NCBI GenBank assembly: GCA_000320545.1
Contig: ADNK01002325.1
Coordinates: 62,001-126,000, forward strand
Length of the DNA stretch: 64,000 nt
Direction of reading: 5' to 3'
From: Bigelowiella natans CCMP2755
Taxonomy: Eukaryota > Cercozoa > Chlorarachniophyceae
Shown: piece by piece, positions 1 through 12,979 of the stretch
Layout of the letters: every line of letters begins with the position of its first letter
Numbering within the stretch: position 1 is the first letter of the stretch
Notes under the pieces: generated by a model
Databases searched by the model: none
What the model saw: only the letters and a program-made list of their open reading frames with translations
Told to the model about the DNA's origin: nothing
Made by a program: the position numbers and the translations under genes

Positions 1-1560
1 TTTCTTCGAAGAAATATGCACAAGGGAAGGTACAAGACTATTGCGCGTAGTAATAAGCTAGCCTTGCTTGATTGTTATAGTGAGATGCATATTTGGTGTG
101 TGCATAAGAATGAATGGATACAATATTTGCAACTATTTTCAGGCATGATGAGGATGAGCTCGATGTCAAGATGTATACTATCAACTAGCCCTAAAATGCC
201 TTCGTGGAACATTGCAGAGCTATATGTGTACGGAGCTGTCCGTGTATGTGATGCTGATTTGGCTGATGTGGCTATATCTTAATATAGTCCGTCGTGGCTT
301 GTAGAGCAAGCACTAGTTATTGTTTGTGTGAGAGCCTAGCGCATCGTATGGCATCACTGACGTGTAACGAAAAAATATAATGCACACCACTGTTTTCATG
401 ACTGCATCTGATCATCTGTTGTGTGATATCTATCTGTCGCGATCGATCGCTTCGAGCGCGTACTACACACTACTTATATACTAGATTACGTTGTCGCGCC
501 ACTACATACACAGACATACAAGCGAGCTAGCGAGGCCCAACGTACACAACCTCGTCGACATGGTAGCGCACGTGTTTAGATTTGTAGCTCTGCAATGATA
601 ATCAATGCTAGTCGAGATTCAGGTTGGGTTTTGGCAGCTGTGCTAGCATGACTTGATAAGGCGAGCTAGATTGCCCAGCTGCTAGCATGTCGCACATTTT
701 GCATGTAGGTTGCGAAACACTGAAAACTAGTGCAATGCGCTTGCACCTTGCATCGCGTGCATTTTTTCTTGCGCACTAGCAATGCACACATTGTGCACAC
801 TACAATATCACAATATGATAGTCCACCAAGCATTGTGAACCGCATCAGCATGAAGCAGGCGCAATCGTGCTAGCGTGCCATCCTGGTTCGCAACATGATC
901 TAGATGATGCTCATCAGTCATGTTCAGTAGTTCAATCCACCTGCACTCTAGCACTAGCTAGGCAGTGCTAGAGTGCTAGAGTGCGGAATCGTCACTACTG
1001 GGGTCTAGCTAGCTAGGAGTTATGAAAGCTTGAGGTTTGTCACATATGCCTCTGGCATAGCTTGCCTGAAAATGTCAAGGTCGCTGATGCGATTTACACG
1101 CGCAAGCGGTATAACAGCGTATTTTACCTTAAATTAGGTGGAAGATTTCGAAATGTGTTACGTATTCGCAGCTGATATACCAGAGTGTTAGCGGGACGCT
1201 ACGATTGGTGCCGTATAAATGGCGTGCAGGCTAGGCAAAAAGGAAATATGGATATCCATACACGGTTAAGTTTTGCGTTTGCTACAACAAGCGCTGAGAA
1301 AGATTCAATTGTTGAACATGCGCGGAAGATTATTAAGGCACGTACTGTTTACAATACAGGTAGCGAACAGTATAATTTCCCTCTAAATCTTTGGCCATCT
1401 TATTTTCGTTTTGTTTTCTTGGATCTCCCAATTTATGTGGTTCTCTTTTCCTTTTTACTCTTCTTTTTAGCCGTTTTTTCTCCTTTCTTTTTTGCCCTTC
1501 ATATAATGTGCATCCAATCGTCAGGGCAAGAAGGACCCTTTGCATACTTTTTTGCTGTTT
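1..1560. other. Intergenic CTAG-rich island (A)
   Basis: No gene is visible here. About 22 CTAG tetramers (hand count) lie between 1 and 1020, where chance would give about four. Many sit in GCTAGC or TCTAGA contexts, with CTAGCTAGCTAG at 1003-1014 and repeated CTAGAGTG units at 945-985. The block lies behind the 3' end of the DNAJC9-like gene. Short open frames, including one at 1185-1631 that runs antisense over that gene's last exon, show no conserved sequence and were not called. Confidence 0.6.
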
Positions 1561-3491
1561 CTACTCCCCTCCCTTGCCCTTTACGTTTTTCTTCTTTTTT
1601 CCTGACCGCGCTCTCTTTTTTTTTCCTTTAGCTGAGCTGCTGCTCCTAGTTCCTTGACCTGATGTTAGGTGACAATGTTTTTTAAAAATGTCCACCGCTC
1701 TCAGTGTTAAAAAAATAAATGAAACTAAGATCCGATTGATAATAATGTATGTGAAAGTGAAGATGAAAGATGGTGTCCAAATCATAAAATGCTAGATGCA
1801 TTTCGAATTTCAACACGTCAAGTCAAGAAAATTCAATCGTGTGCTCGTAGGGTCAAATTTTGTGTTCGGAAGACATGATTTTCTGTGCTTTTGTGTACAT
1901 ACAGTATTTGGCCTCCAAAGCAGCAAGAAAACCACGGCCTTCAGCTTCCCTTCGAGCGTGTTTACTTCGTATCATCTCTAGTAGGCCTCCCTCTCCCTAA
2001 AATTTTGTTATCGCATGTAAGGTAGGTCTATTGTCAATCACACAACTCTCAAAATACAAAAGACTAAGAAAGAGCGCATGTGTAGAATGTTGAATGAACA
2101 AGGAGCATTTTGATTCCTGCAATCTACGTATTCAAAGGCAATGAGTTGAGTGAAAATGTAAGAACATTGATACATGAGGAAATTTACCGGTTTGGCTTTC
2201 GAAATCCCAAGTTCTTTCGCTAGTTCCTCTGCCTCCTTGGCTTCAGATAAATCTTCTTCACGAGAAATCGATTTGCTGCAACGAAAAATAAGTATAAAGT
2301 CATATACAAAATACGAGGTGCTACTGTATCATTATCATTTACATTAAAATTGCGAATATTAAATCGGGGGAATTTTGAAACTGGTACTGCGTGGGGATAA
2401 CATAGTATTTACATTAAGGAGGTTAGCTAATATTAGTAATTCTCATATTCATTACCATGAGCTCTTGAACTTCTTGGTGCTTTTCAGATTTTTAGCGGCT
2501 ATTTCTTCTTTGTAGAAGTTGATAAATCGATCTACCTGACTGGGCTCGGCAAGCGGAACGTAATCCATAATTCTGCCATACAAGCAAAGATTCTCAATTA
2601 ATTTTCTCGAGGCAATTGTGATTCACATAGAATAAAAATAGGGTTCTTGGGGTGAGTACAGATGCATGTCCCCTTTGTGGGTTTTGTATGCTTCCCGAAG
2701 ATCGTCTTTCTCCTCATCTGAGCCCTGATACTCTTTCTGAAACCAAAGGAGGATATGTAAGCTAGTCGTGAGAAACAAATAATTACTGTCTTATTTTGTG
2801 TTCGTAACATAGAGAAAAGGAAATCAACCTTAAATTTCTCAATATCAGCCATGGTCACTTTTGCATATCGAGCGCGCCAATATTCGTATGCGCTCTCGAA
2901 GTCTGGTATGGTAGGAACAGCTAAGGATAGCAAGATATATTGGTAGAGTGGGAATTTACCTGAGGATGATTGATCTACTTCGCCAGTTTGGTCATAATAT
3001 TTCCTTTTCTTCGCATCAAAGAGAGTCTCCTTTATAAGAGCCAGTTTTTGGAAGTCCTTGGTTGCTTGCTAAGAAGAAACAACATCCTTAATTCGATAAT
3101 GATCATGTGAGTTTTACTCCACTTATTTTGAATCATACTGGCTCACTCCCACTCTCATATTTTCCTCTTTTAATTACATTTGGTGCTACCTCCTTATTTT
3201 CGTTTCGGTCGGGATGCAGTTTGATCGCCAGTTTGTAATATGCTGTGGTTGAAGCGGGAAAAGGATGTTTAGTATCAAGCCCGAGTTACATCGTGTCTTT
3301 ATGATATACATATATACAAATGTATTTATATTATGGGTACCTTTCCGAATCACACCAAGGGCTGCATCCTTAGGAACACCAAGAATTTCGTAGAAGCTTT
3401 TGCTCTCGAAGGCCTCCATCCTTTCTATCTGCACGCGGGTGAGCGCGGGATGCTGTTTGGCTTTTGAAAGGGCAAAATGTCTTACTACCAA
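1561..3491 (-). CDS. DNAJC9-type J-domain protein (multi-exon)
   Basis: Homologue of DNAJC9, a J protein that in animals acts as an Hsp70 co-chaperone and histone H3-H4 chaperone. Reading down the minus strand, the first exon (3491-~3345) starts the J domain (SFYEILGVPKDAALGVIRK). Exon 2 (~3246-3192) completes it and carries the HPD motif in LAIKLHPDRNENKE. Exon 3 (~3068-2958) ends YYDQTGEVDQSS, and the next has YWRARYAKVTMADIEKF, both close to DNAJC9. Later exons give IMDYVPLAEPSQVDRFINFY (~2575), SREEDLSEAKEAEELAKELG (~2270), REAEGRGFLAALEAKYC (~1999-1894) and a Lys-rich tail, with the TAG stop at 1561-1563. Phases agree at the joins I checked: AAAG|CA at the J domain, and T|GT making the Cys of KYC. 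Translation may start at the Met at 3491 or at a later Met near 3420. Length and domain order match the family. Confidence 0.85.
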
Positions 3492-5042
3492 AAACTAAGA
3501 ATCGCCTATAATTATATCTAATATGTACCTCAAATCCTTGTCGTATTTAAAATTAGAAGTGATCCACATTCATTTATTCTGGAAAGAAATTAATCAAGAT
3601 ATATCCTATGAACTCGCACCGATAGAGACGAACGAGTTCTTAATTAACTGAGGAACTCACCAATATTCGACTCGGCAAATAATATTTAGATATTGTGGGT
3701 ATAAATTACGGACACTATGAAATCAACACGTCGGCTCATTGTTGACCACCCACTTTCCATGAGCTCCTCCTCCTCTGCTAGCAAAGATAAATGGCCACGA
3801 GACGAACAACTTGTGCGGTGGTAACATTTGAAACTTATGGTAGGGAATCACCGAACTAAATCCATCTAACATTTGTAATATCACGAAATGCACATAGGAG
3901 CGTCGGCGACGAGGCTCGAATTCGCGACAAGATAGATCTATGGTCGAAGCTGCAGTGTAAAGATGAGATGAAGGCCCTCGCCGCTTGTATGTCTGACAAA
4001 ACAATATCCGTTGCTTGGTCTTGTGGCGAGCAAAGAACCGTTTACACCCAATGCCTGAAATCCTAGTAAGTAATTCCATTCATCTGAACAGTACAGGAGT
4101 TTCATGCAATTTATTTGCCAGTACCTCCGATAAATACTTGGATATGCACAAGCGAGAATCCATCTCGAAACGTTTGTCACAGATGAAACAGGTTCATATT
4201 GCTACTAGTCTTTTGATGTAATTGGAACTATCCTCATCCACCCATCCTATGTGCAGGCGAAGGAGCTTAGAAAAACGATTTGATAAAGCATCAAGATCGT
4301 AGGCTTATCCACCACAGCGGTGAATATTAGTTACGTAGCTCGGTCAGTCAGTAACCAGATGACACATCATAGACGGCTTTGATATGTTAGGTATTGCACA
4401 CTGCGCTGCTACATGCACATACCTGTGCATTATATTGTACAAATTTTAATATAAATCATTAGCTGCATATGTTATGTAGCCAGAATACGACAGACTCAGC
4501 ATGTGCTCATGTGCTAAGGGTGTTTGTAAGCTGCAGTGCAATGGTGATAAGGCTTCTGGCATATATACCCATGCTGGAGGCAACGAGACAATAAATAATA
4601 ACGTTATAATAACAAAAAAGCTGTAGGATGACGACCATTAAAAAGTTTTAATCACTTCATTGCATCCGTATCATAATAACATAAAAGCAATGCGATCGAT
4701 AGCTATACGATACGCCAACGGCTACGCATGCGCACATATTACAATATGCCAATATGTGCCATACTCTACTGTCTACACATTGTCTAGTTGTGTTGCGAGC
4801 GTGCGTTTCAGTGCGAAGCATGCAATGTATTTTTCCTTTGCATGTTCAGTAAATATTGTTGAAATTTTGGCACCTCATAAACAAGTCCCTGTCAAAGAGA
4901 ATTCACAATAAGTTTGAGTTTGAATGCAATGGAAGCGCTGTAAGTTGTCTTCTGGAGCCATCATCGGCTAATCCTATCTTAATTAACCGGTGATGCTGTA
5001 AGGAATAAGCTAAGTCCAAGTCGTGTCTACAGATAAATGTAC
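3492..5042. other. Intergenic region between two minus-strand genes
   Basis: This is the gap between the 5' end of the DNAJC9-like gene and the 3' end of the MORN3-like gene. Short open frames occur at 3723-4180, but they show no domain, compositional or splice support. The part next to the MORN3 3' end (4380-4900) has GCATGC/CGATCG-type words but few CTAG sites. No RNA gene was seen. Confidence 0.4.
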
Positions 5043-5277
5043 TTATCCTTCTGTTTTCTTCTCTGCACTGGTCTTGCCATATTTCGTCAAAAGCATATGT
5101 CTCATTAGGTGAGCACCGCGTGTAAATTCGTCGAATGAAAGACGTGAATTAGCATCTTTATCTAGATCGACCATCAATTTTGCTACATCCTCCAGCGAGG
5201 CTGGAAGATCAACTTTTTCCAATAAATTCTGATGTTTAAGCACACACACACAGAGAGAAAGAGAGAAAGAGAGAAAG

Positions 5278-5320
<43 letters not shown>

Positions 5321-5415
5321 GAGCACTCATTCATACTCTATGCATATTTACATGATATATTCGTTGTATGTGTTGCGTGTTTTATTGATGAATTTTATCC
5401 ATAAAATCAAATGTA

Positions 5416-5463
<48 letters not shown>

Positions 5464-6503
5464 GTAGGAACCTGAAGCTCTTGCGCACTTATATTTCCAT
5501 TTCCATCTGCATCGATGACTGCAAAAGACCTTCGCATTTCATCCAATTCATGCTCTGTGAACTGCTCTTCCAATTCGATGTATGGAAGATTACGAGCAGC
5601 AAATCTTTCCCGTTCGATATCTTCTATTCTCGATATTAGCATATCATCAGATTCTTTGAGCCGTAAGATGGGAATGGGCTTAAATTTTGCCTCTAACGAT
5701 GACTCTCTTGAGTCGGAATTATTGTTGGAATTATTTTTCGAGAGATACTCTTTGGCGTCGCAATAGATGCCGCATTTTGGCATATCGTTGACCCATTCTC
5801 CATCATATATCTTCTCCTTGGATTTGTAGTAGTATATTCCACTCCCCTCCCTATTGCCGTTTAGCCAGTAGCCTCGGTACACGTCGCCATTAGCCTTTAC
5901 CAATCTGCCGAATCCACAGTTTTTGTCTTGACGCCACATTCCATTGTATTGATCCCCATTCTCAGAGAACAACGTTCCCTTTCCCTCCCTCACTCCGTTG
6001 TTCCACTCTCCCTCATATCGATCACCATTCTTATAGAAGAAAACCCCTAAGCCATGCTTCAGTCCCTTGCTCCAATTCCCTGTATATTGTTTCCGAAGCT
6101 TTTTCCCCGACTTGACCCAGAATGTTCCCCGACCATGACGAAAACCTTCAATCCATTGACCTTCGTACTTATTGCCTTTCGCCCACACTTGCGTCCCAAA
6201 TCTGAGAAGAATAAGTATGTTGCATTACGTTGACCATCGTACACTACACACAAAAATAATTATATAAATATATATGGAAGAAGGAAGCTAGTGAAGTGTA
6301 CTTACTAGCAAAAACAAAAAGATCAAAGGCTAAATAAGAGTAGGAAACTACCCATGTTTTTTGTTGTCTTGCCACTCTCCCTTATACACTGGACCGGCAG
6401 CATAAGGTTTGGACTTTTTCTGAATCCCTGAAAAGCTCGGTTCCACTGGTTTGGCTGGCTTTGTCCAATAGATCGATGCACGTGTCCTGAGTGCGATACG
6501 CAT
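5043..6503 (-). CDS. MORN3-like MORN-repeat protein with C-terminal EF-hands
   Basis: A MORN-repeat protein aligned by eye with animal MORN3, a flagellar/sperm axoneme-associated protein. An upstream exon (~6503-6352) ends YKGEWQDNKKHG and joins in phase to FGTQVWAKGNKYEGQW at ~6203. At least six MORN units follow, such as GDRYEGEWNNGVREGKG and DVYRGYWLNGNREGSG. The MORN3 signature end VNDMPKCGIYCD and FKPIPILRLKESDD are also present. The C-terminus adds two EF-hands not found in human MORN3. Loop 1 is DADGNGNISAQE, with canonical ligand positions. Loop 2, DKDANSRLSFDE, lies in the last exon (~5237-5043) and has Ser at the usual Gly position. The intron between the EF-hands holds (TA)n and (CT)n repeats. 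The start at 6503 is the first Met in that exon; further 5' exons are possible. Confidence 0.85.
5252..5461. repeat. (GA)n and (TA)n microsatellites in the MORN3 intron
   Basis: A pure GA run at 5281-5315, with interrupted GA units before it, and a TA run at about 5418-5461. Both lie in the intron between the two EF-hand exons. On the sense strand the GA run reads CT and sits next to the acceptor. Confidence 0.9.
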
Positions 6504-7194
6504 CGAGAAGGGTTGGGTGAATATAGCTCAACTACGTCGTTTTGACAAACTTTTCATTCAAATTGTAGGTGATAAAATCCAACATATGCGTTCAGATTCA
6601 CTTTTTCATCGAACAAGAGCTCTCCTAGATAGAAATCACACACCCTGTTTTGAAGGACTTGGTGTCATTCAACTTCCACCGTTGTGTTGATTTCAACATC
6701 GCTGGGTCCAGAGTGTCTTCCATTTGAGGAGGGGGCACGTCTGTCATTAGCTTACTCACTCCCGTACGAGAGGACGGGAAGGGAGGTCTTCGTTTCACTC
6801 CGGCCGTTACCAGCCGAGTTAAAACTGATGGCTTTATGCCGTATATTTTTTCAGTTATGGCATGAATTTGTTAGTCGTTCAAATAAAATAGTCTGTGAAT
6901 CTTGATACATATGAAAGTTGCTCGATACGACAATTTACATGAAGGAATTACCAAAGAAAAATAACAGTTTGAGGCAGTTATTGGAGGTCAAGAGTAATTA
7001 TCATTTAAACTAATTTAAATGTAAGGATTTTCAGAAATAGCAACGGTATTTTTTCATCTATTTGCGCCATCTGCAAGAGAGCAGAAACAACATCGAAACT
7101 TGAAGTATTGACATCGGCTTACATCCTGAATATTATTTCCTAAAACTGTGAACCACTTACAACAATAAAAACAATATTACTGTCAGAACAGGAT
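6504..7194. promoter_or_regulatory. Head-to-head intergenic region, MORN3-like / Atg27-like
   Basis: About 0.7 kb lies between two divergent starts, so promoters for both genes should be here. I see no CTAG-rich island and no convincing third gene. A 73-codon open frame at 6684-6905 has no support. Any 5' non-coding exons of MORN3 would also fall here. Confidence 0.4.
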
Positions 7195-8138
7195 ATGATG
7201 ACAGTGATGTCGGAGATTCGCCTCCATCGCATTCCTTCCGTGCTCACCCTCGTGGTCCTTTTTATCGCCCCTCGAATCCGCGGAAATGCGTGCGAATGGA
7301 CAGCGCCCACAGGAGATAAGTTTGACTTGTCAGGGCTTTCTCATAAGGATTATTGGATGGTTAGCCACCACAATTATGAATAAATTGTGTGCACATCTGC
7401 CTGCAAGAAGAAGAGCCTTATATTACGTGTGTGCAAAGAGTTTGTGCTTTCATTTGTTCCTTATATAATATTTCATTACGATTTACGTAGATTCAAGATT
7501 CGCAGAAGAACTTTCGATATTACCTTAATATCTGCAAGAATGCCAAGCTGCCAAAGGAGTGTGTTGACGGCCATGTCAAACCATCGCCTGCTCTACAAGT
7601 AGATCAACTCTATCATTCTGTGTTTCTTAGATGTGAGAATAGCGCGAACCGTAATAAATATACTTGGACAATCACTGTCACTGTGACCTGGATTTATAGA
7701 TGTGTGCTGTTTTTGCCTAGGTGGAGGCAAAGAGTTGGAAACATTTGTGTAAAGATCTTGCGTCGCTGGACGTGCAAACTTTCAACCTCCTTGACCCTAA
7801 GGACGCTCAGAAAGGCTTTGAGATGACCTACGGAGGCGGTGATAAGGTGAATATAACAACGGAGAACACTCATGATGTTATCAATCGAATATATTTGGAA
7901 GAATCGCTTTTGACCTATTGATTTATTTAACCGTGGTAATTGTGTAATTGTGTGTTTGTATGTGCGCTTCACAAGTGCGGAACCAATCCACGTGAGATTC
8001 GGTTTCACTTCATATGCTCCCCCCACTTTGACGAAGGGCCTCTTCAGATCTTTGAAACCACGAAGTAAGTCAACCTACTCAAAAGAACATAGGTTCAGCA
8101 GCTGCTGCTGCTGCGCTGGCGGTGGTGTATTACCAATC

Positions 8139-8181
<43 letters not shown>

Positions 8182-8336
8182 ATAGTTTTCATTGTCCTCC
8201 TCGTAGTAATGGTAGCTAGTGACGAAGAGTTCTAGTCTATAGTTGTCAATCTAGATACGTGCAGGAACGCTGTCTTTAGCAGCAATCTATGCTCACCATA
8301 TCCTCCTCCACCTCGTTATATGTATATATATATATA

Positions 8337-8377
<41 letters not shown>

Positions 8378-8901
8378 CCATTCTCATTCTTCCAAAACAA
8401 AGGTCATGCCACTATAACGTAACCTGGGCCACCAAGCATGGCTGTCCCGTTGGTAGTAAAGAACTTGATGATGATGATGAGTGCTGCACAGTATTTTGCG
8501 GAGAATCAATCTCTGAGTATGGGTTGCAGCTTCGTTTCAACAGCTCAATTGGAGTGTATATCATTCAGGAAAATCGTGGTTTTTCGGATCGAGTAGCAGC
8601 AGCAGTAGCAGCTCCTCTTCGTCATCGAGTGGAGGCTGGATATCCTCCTTTTTCCGATTTTTCTTTGTAAGTCGTTTTCTAGTCGCACATAGATGCAACG
8701 AGTAGAGTCATTCTATACATGCTGCTGATAATAACAAATAAAATAATGACTAGATTGCTCCTCCTCTGACTCAAAGCTTCTTCATTATTTGCATGTTTTC
8801 AGTTTGGACTTTTCGCATATATAATAGCCGGTTGTGCTTTCCTAAAGTACAAAAACCCCGATGTTCCCGTTGGACTTGGAACGGTCAAACAGCGCCATTA
8901 A
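7195..8901 (+). CDS. Atg27 / mannose-6-phosphate-receptor-like type I membrane protein
   Basis: Probable sorting receptor of the MRH/Atg27 family, which in yeast and animals cycles between Golgi, endosomes and autophagic membranes. Exon 1 encodes a hydrophobic signal peptide (LTLVVLFIAPRIRGNA) and then CEWTAPTG. Later exons give YYLNICKNAKLPKECVDG (~7510-7590), GFEMTYGGGDK (~7721-7846), then CGTNPREIRFHFICSP (~7977-8062) and CHYNVTWATKHGCPVG (~8408-8454). This Cys spacing, with Tyr-Gly-Gly before a Cys and a CxYxxxW...CP end, is the hallmark of the M6PR/Atg27 lumenal domain. A poly-Ser linker (~8590-8630) leads to a membrane segment split over two exons (WISSFFRFFF, then FGLFAYIIAGCAFLKY). 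A short cytosolic tail ends VGLGTVKQRH before the TAA at 8899-8901. The exon 1/2 join and the intron at ~8453-8570 are my best guesses. Confidence 0.75.
8140..8374. repeat. (AGT)n and (AT)n intronic repeats
   Basis: An AGT run at about 8140-8181 and a long AT run at about 8322-8374. Both lie in an intron of the Atg27-like gene. The AGT run reads as poly-Ser but joins no conserved exon. Confidence 0.85.
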
Positions 8902-8929
8902 CAACTGTCAACTACGCAAGATGATGATG

Positions 8930-8961
<32 letters not shown>

Positions 8962-9438
8962 GATGATGATGGTGATTAAGTTCTGACCCGTTCCGATGTG
9001 TAAATATACTGATAAATAAATCACACCCCTCCTCCTCCTCCTCCTCCTCCTCCTCCTCCTCACACATCCTTCTTACGTGGTTAGTGCCCTAATGTGGAGT
9101 TCTGGGTGAGCGCCTTGGAGACGGGAATGAGGTGTTTGTTTCGAACAATATTCATGCATCGTTGTTATCTTATCGCGATCATCACCATCAATGCTGAAAA
9201 GCTACAATAGCTCATAGTTGTTGTGAAGGTGTTGCGGGAGTATTGCAGCTAGTTTAAAACGATTGTGTTTTCCCAATCCATCGCTTTAAATAAATGCCGT
9301 CATCACTTCATTCGATTGCTATGTCCAATCAGTCTTTGCTCGATGGGAATGCGGAAAATAAGGGAGAAGGCTAGCGGATCAGCGCCACCTGACCCTGGTA
9401 GTAAACGACTTTGAACAAGCATGACTCTGCTAATAATA

Positions 9439-9514
<76 letters not shown>

Positions 9515-9712
9515 ATATCCTTCTTTCTTCTCACTGTCGTTGCGTGATTGAAAACACAGAATTTGAAGATAAATATCCGATGGGCAAGGATACGGCAGAT
9601 GAGGATGATTTTGAAGATGATGATGATTTGTAGAAGTAGTAGTAGTAGTAGTGGTAGTAGTGGTAGTAGTAGTAGTAATAGCACGTAGAAGTTGACGTTG
9701 CTATTTTTTTGG
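8902..9712. repeat. Microsatellite-rich 3' intergenic DNA
   Basis: Behind the Atg27-like stop are a (GAT)n run (8921-8976), a (TCC)n run (~9030-9060), long (TA)n tracts (~9441-9512) and a TAG run (~9635-9680). An AATAAA at ~9016 could serve polyadenylation. The open frames on the minus strand are products of the repeats. Confidence 0.8.
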
Positions 9713-10420
9713 AGTGAAGCATCTAAGCATGCGAAAACTGCAGCACCGAACTTTATTAGGAGTGTCTAGACCATCTAGCCATATTGATGATCAGAAATGC
9801 ACAGCAGAGCATTTGTACATACATGCATCGGCCCATATCACCACCAGCCCATCTAGCCATACTAGCATATCTAGATATATCCAAACGTGTGCCCAATCTA
9901 GAAATGCGATAAATGCGATGAATGCGAAGAGCTAGCTAGCTAGCTAGCTTTCTTGAAGCCATCCTAATGTCTAGCTAGCTAGATGTAGAGCTGCTCCACA
10001 TAATTCTAGAACTAGATAACTGTTTTTCTCTCGTATCGTACACCTTAGCGCCTGATTGCTAGCATGCTAGCATGTAACCTTACCGGCGCCGACCTTTTAC
10101 TAGCTATAGCTAGGACCGCCTACCTAGCTACACTACCAAACTAGTACATGTACTTCTAACCTTGCTAGCTTGTCTAGCTAGCTAGCTAGTTCTAGAGTTG
10201 TACTAGATGTCTGGTGTGTCTGTCTGTGTATGTCTAGATAGCGCGATGACATCTAGACATATATGATATTTCTGTGTCTATTATAGACATGCAGAATCTA
10301 TCTATCCCAAAGTGCCAGCATGCTAGCGCGCGCATGGCTCGTCTGAACACATCTAGACATCTTCTGCTATCGATTTGAGGACAGATGGAGCCCAGGTTGA
10401 TTCATTTATGCAACATGCTG
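9713..10420. other. CTAG-rich island (B) between convergent genes
   Basis: By hand count this has about 32 CTAG tetramers in 650 bases, roughly twelve times chance. They include CTAGCTAGCTAGCTAG at 9931-9946 and 10173-10188 and GCTAGCATGCTAGCATG at ~10059. It sits between the 3' ends of the Atg27-like gene (+) and the NLR-like gene (-). Two copies of the 12-mer ACATCTAGACAT lie at 10249 and 10349. No coding potential is seen, and 10420-10863 holds nothing I can name. Confidence 0.7.
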
Positions 10421-10863
10421 ATCGTGCCTTGCTGGCTTGCACGCAGGGTTCCACGGCAGCACTGGAGCATATCAAAATTTCAACATGCAAGAACTTCGCA
10501 ATGTTCAGAATTCGAAATAAATAGAAAACAACGACGAGACTTCTAGACTTGTTTGTCTGATTATATATGCTGTAAAGAACTATGTGCGTCAAACTCGTTG
10601 AGCTAATTGACCCAACACTACAAAAACGAAGGACTGTGGTAAAACATAATCTACTACTTGAGTTAGTTTAGTTGAAAGAGCGTGATCGTCGATTTCAAGT
10701 AGTAAATCTTAACTTTCTTAAACTGTGTTTTGTATTTTCACCATCGTCTTTATCATTTTTTAATTGAGGGAATTAAAGACATAGTATCATCATCATATTC
10801 GTCGTCCTTGTTATCATCATTCTGATAACACCTTAGCACGTTCTTGTATCAATAACCCACCCC

Positions 10864-11206
10864 TCATTTATACAACACAGCTACGGTTCTTGACGACGGT
10901 TGGGGGGTGCTAAATTCATTCTCAATTCCAAATTTCTTGGACAAATTACTACTACTTCTACTATTATTATTACTACTACTACTGGCACAACTTTGGAAAT
11001 TGCTGCTATTGTTAGTGTTGCTATTACGATTTGCGTTGGCGCTACCACCACTACCAGCAGCAGCAGCAGCTGCTGCTGCTTTCTTCTGTTTTTGAGAAAT
11101 TCTTGCCTGAGCACGTCGCTGAGCTGCTCTAATGTTTTCTGGTAGATTATCGTCCATTCCGGCCATCCGACGGAACATCTGAGCAAGTAGTAGTATCAGC
11201 AGCAGC

Positions 11207-11237
<31 letters not shown>

Positions 11238-11421
11238 AGAAGAATTGGTGAGGTGAAAGTGAGAGATATCTCTTGATTATAAGAACAGCGCCATTTATTG
11301 TTCTACATTTACTACTTACTGCCGCTGTTGCTTCTGCTGCTGCTGCTACTCAGTGTATTATGATTATTGTTGTTGTTTTCAAGATGGATTGACGTTACCC
11401 TCCTCTTGTTGTTCGTAGCAT

Positions 11422-11457
<36 letters not shown>

Positions 11458-11828
11458 CATTGGATGTTGATGATGGTCAGCAATGTCCACATGCGTGTTT
11501 GAAATTACCTTGAAAGGCACACGTTTTTGCCTCCTTTTTCGTGCCGTCGTTGTTGCCATCATCATTTTCCTAGAAGAAGAAGAAGAAGAAGAAGAAAATG
11601 CAGCGGTAGCGGTTTTACCATCTAGCTGCTGCTGCTGCTGCTGATGATGATGATGATGAAGATTTGAGGAGACTACTGCTCCCTTGCTGATACTGCTGCA
11701 GCTGTTGCTGATCCTTCTACTTCTTTCTCTTCCCACCAGCAGCTTCAAACGTGGAATCAATGACGGCTTGTGTTTTTTCTTCGTCTTTCTCTTCTGGCTG
11801 TTGTTTGATGTGCCTATTGCACTACTAG

Positions 11829-11864
<36 letters not shown>

Positions 11865-12907
11865 CAGCTTCATCTTTCTGCTGCTCTCCCTGTTGGTGTT
11901 GCGTAGATATTGCCACTACTACTGTAACATTGCTGTTATTATGCTTAGTATTGGTAGAAGCAGTGGTAGTATTATTTCCGCGAGGCAGCTGTTCATTATC
12001 GGTACTACTACTACTACTACTACTACTACTACCACTACTACTGGTAACAACAAGCCTATCATCTGGCGTTGAATTATGTGCAATAATGTCCTCGAAATGT
12101 AATTTGCAGATGACCTTTGACGCCACCGTGCTGCTGCTGCTGGTGGTGGTGGTTCCATTTGACGATATCATGCTAGCATCATCGTTAGTGTTGCATGGAC
12201 TCCGCACATAACCCTCTTTTGCTGGTGAAGAGAAGGATGTTGTGACAGTAGTACTACTAGTAGTAGGTTTGTGCTGCTGATGCTTCTTTCTGTTGTTACT
12301 ACTACTAATAGTAGTAGAACACACATCGTCCTTAAGATCGTCATCAACTCGATCGCTACTATCATCATCATTCCGCTGCTCATTCAGCATTTGTCTCAGT
12401 ATCATTTTCTCATTTTTACACGTCTCCTTCTTCTTTCTCAATTTGCTATTCGTTGTCCTTTTTCCTTCCTTTTCCCCACCATCTCCTACAGCCTCATCTG
12501 GTAGTAGCTGCGGCTGCTGTTTCGAGAGAACGATACCTTCAGTAGCTTGAGGGAGTGAGCTCTCCCCCCCGCTCAATCGAGCACTTTTTGATAGCGACGT
12601 TCCTGCATCAGGTCTAGCGAGGTTGGGGGGGAGAGAACAAATTCATTTTTTTATCGGCTAAGGGTCCAAGAGAGAAATATTGACATCAAAGTCAGCAGTA
12701 GTATCATCGGAAGAAGGCTTCAAATAGACCATATACTACTACCACTACTAATACTACTTCTACTACTACCGATGCTGTACAGCGAAAGCATTGTTGCGAT
12801 GATGATTCTGGTGAGAGGTGGAGGAGGGGGGGGAGGAGAACCTACGATAATATTCACCACCATTATTAAGTTTTTGCTTCGGATGTATGGCTACTGTTAC
12901 TACTACT

Positions 12908-12979
<72 letters not shown>

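Noticed and set aside
1185-1631. 148-codon plus-strand frame rich in Phe/Leu
   Set aside because: It covers the antisense of the Lys-rich last exon of the DNAJC9-like gene, and the composition is explained by that.
3723-4180. Two overlapping minus-strand frames
   Set aside because: No recognisable domain, splice support or agreement with neighbouring exons. Probably chance frames in intergenic DNA.
9713-10420. CTAG-rich island as bacterial contamination or an inserted mobile element
   Set aside because: Similar islands recur through the window between intron-containing genes, with no terminal repeats or transposase frames.
11684-12211. Long Leu/Ser-rich plus-strand open frame
   Set aside because: It is the antisense of poly-Ser/Asn/Thr exon repeats of the minus-strand NLR-like gene. 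Its Leu and Cys runs are what trinucleotide repeats give in another frame.
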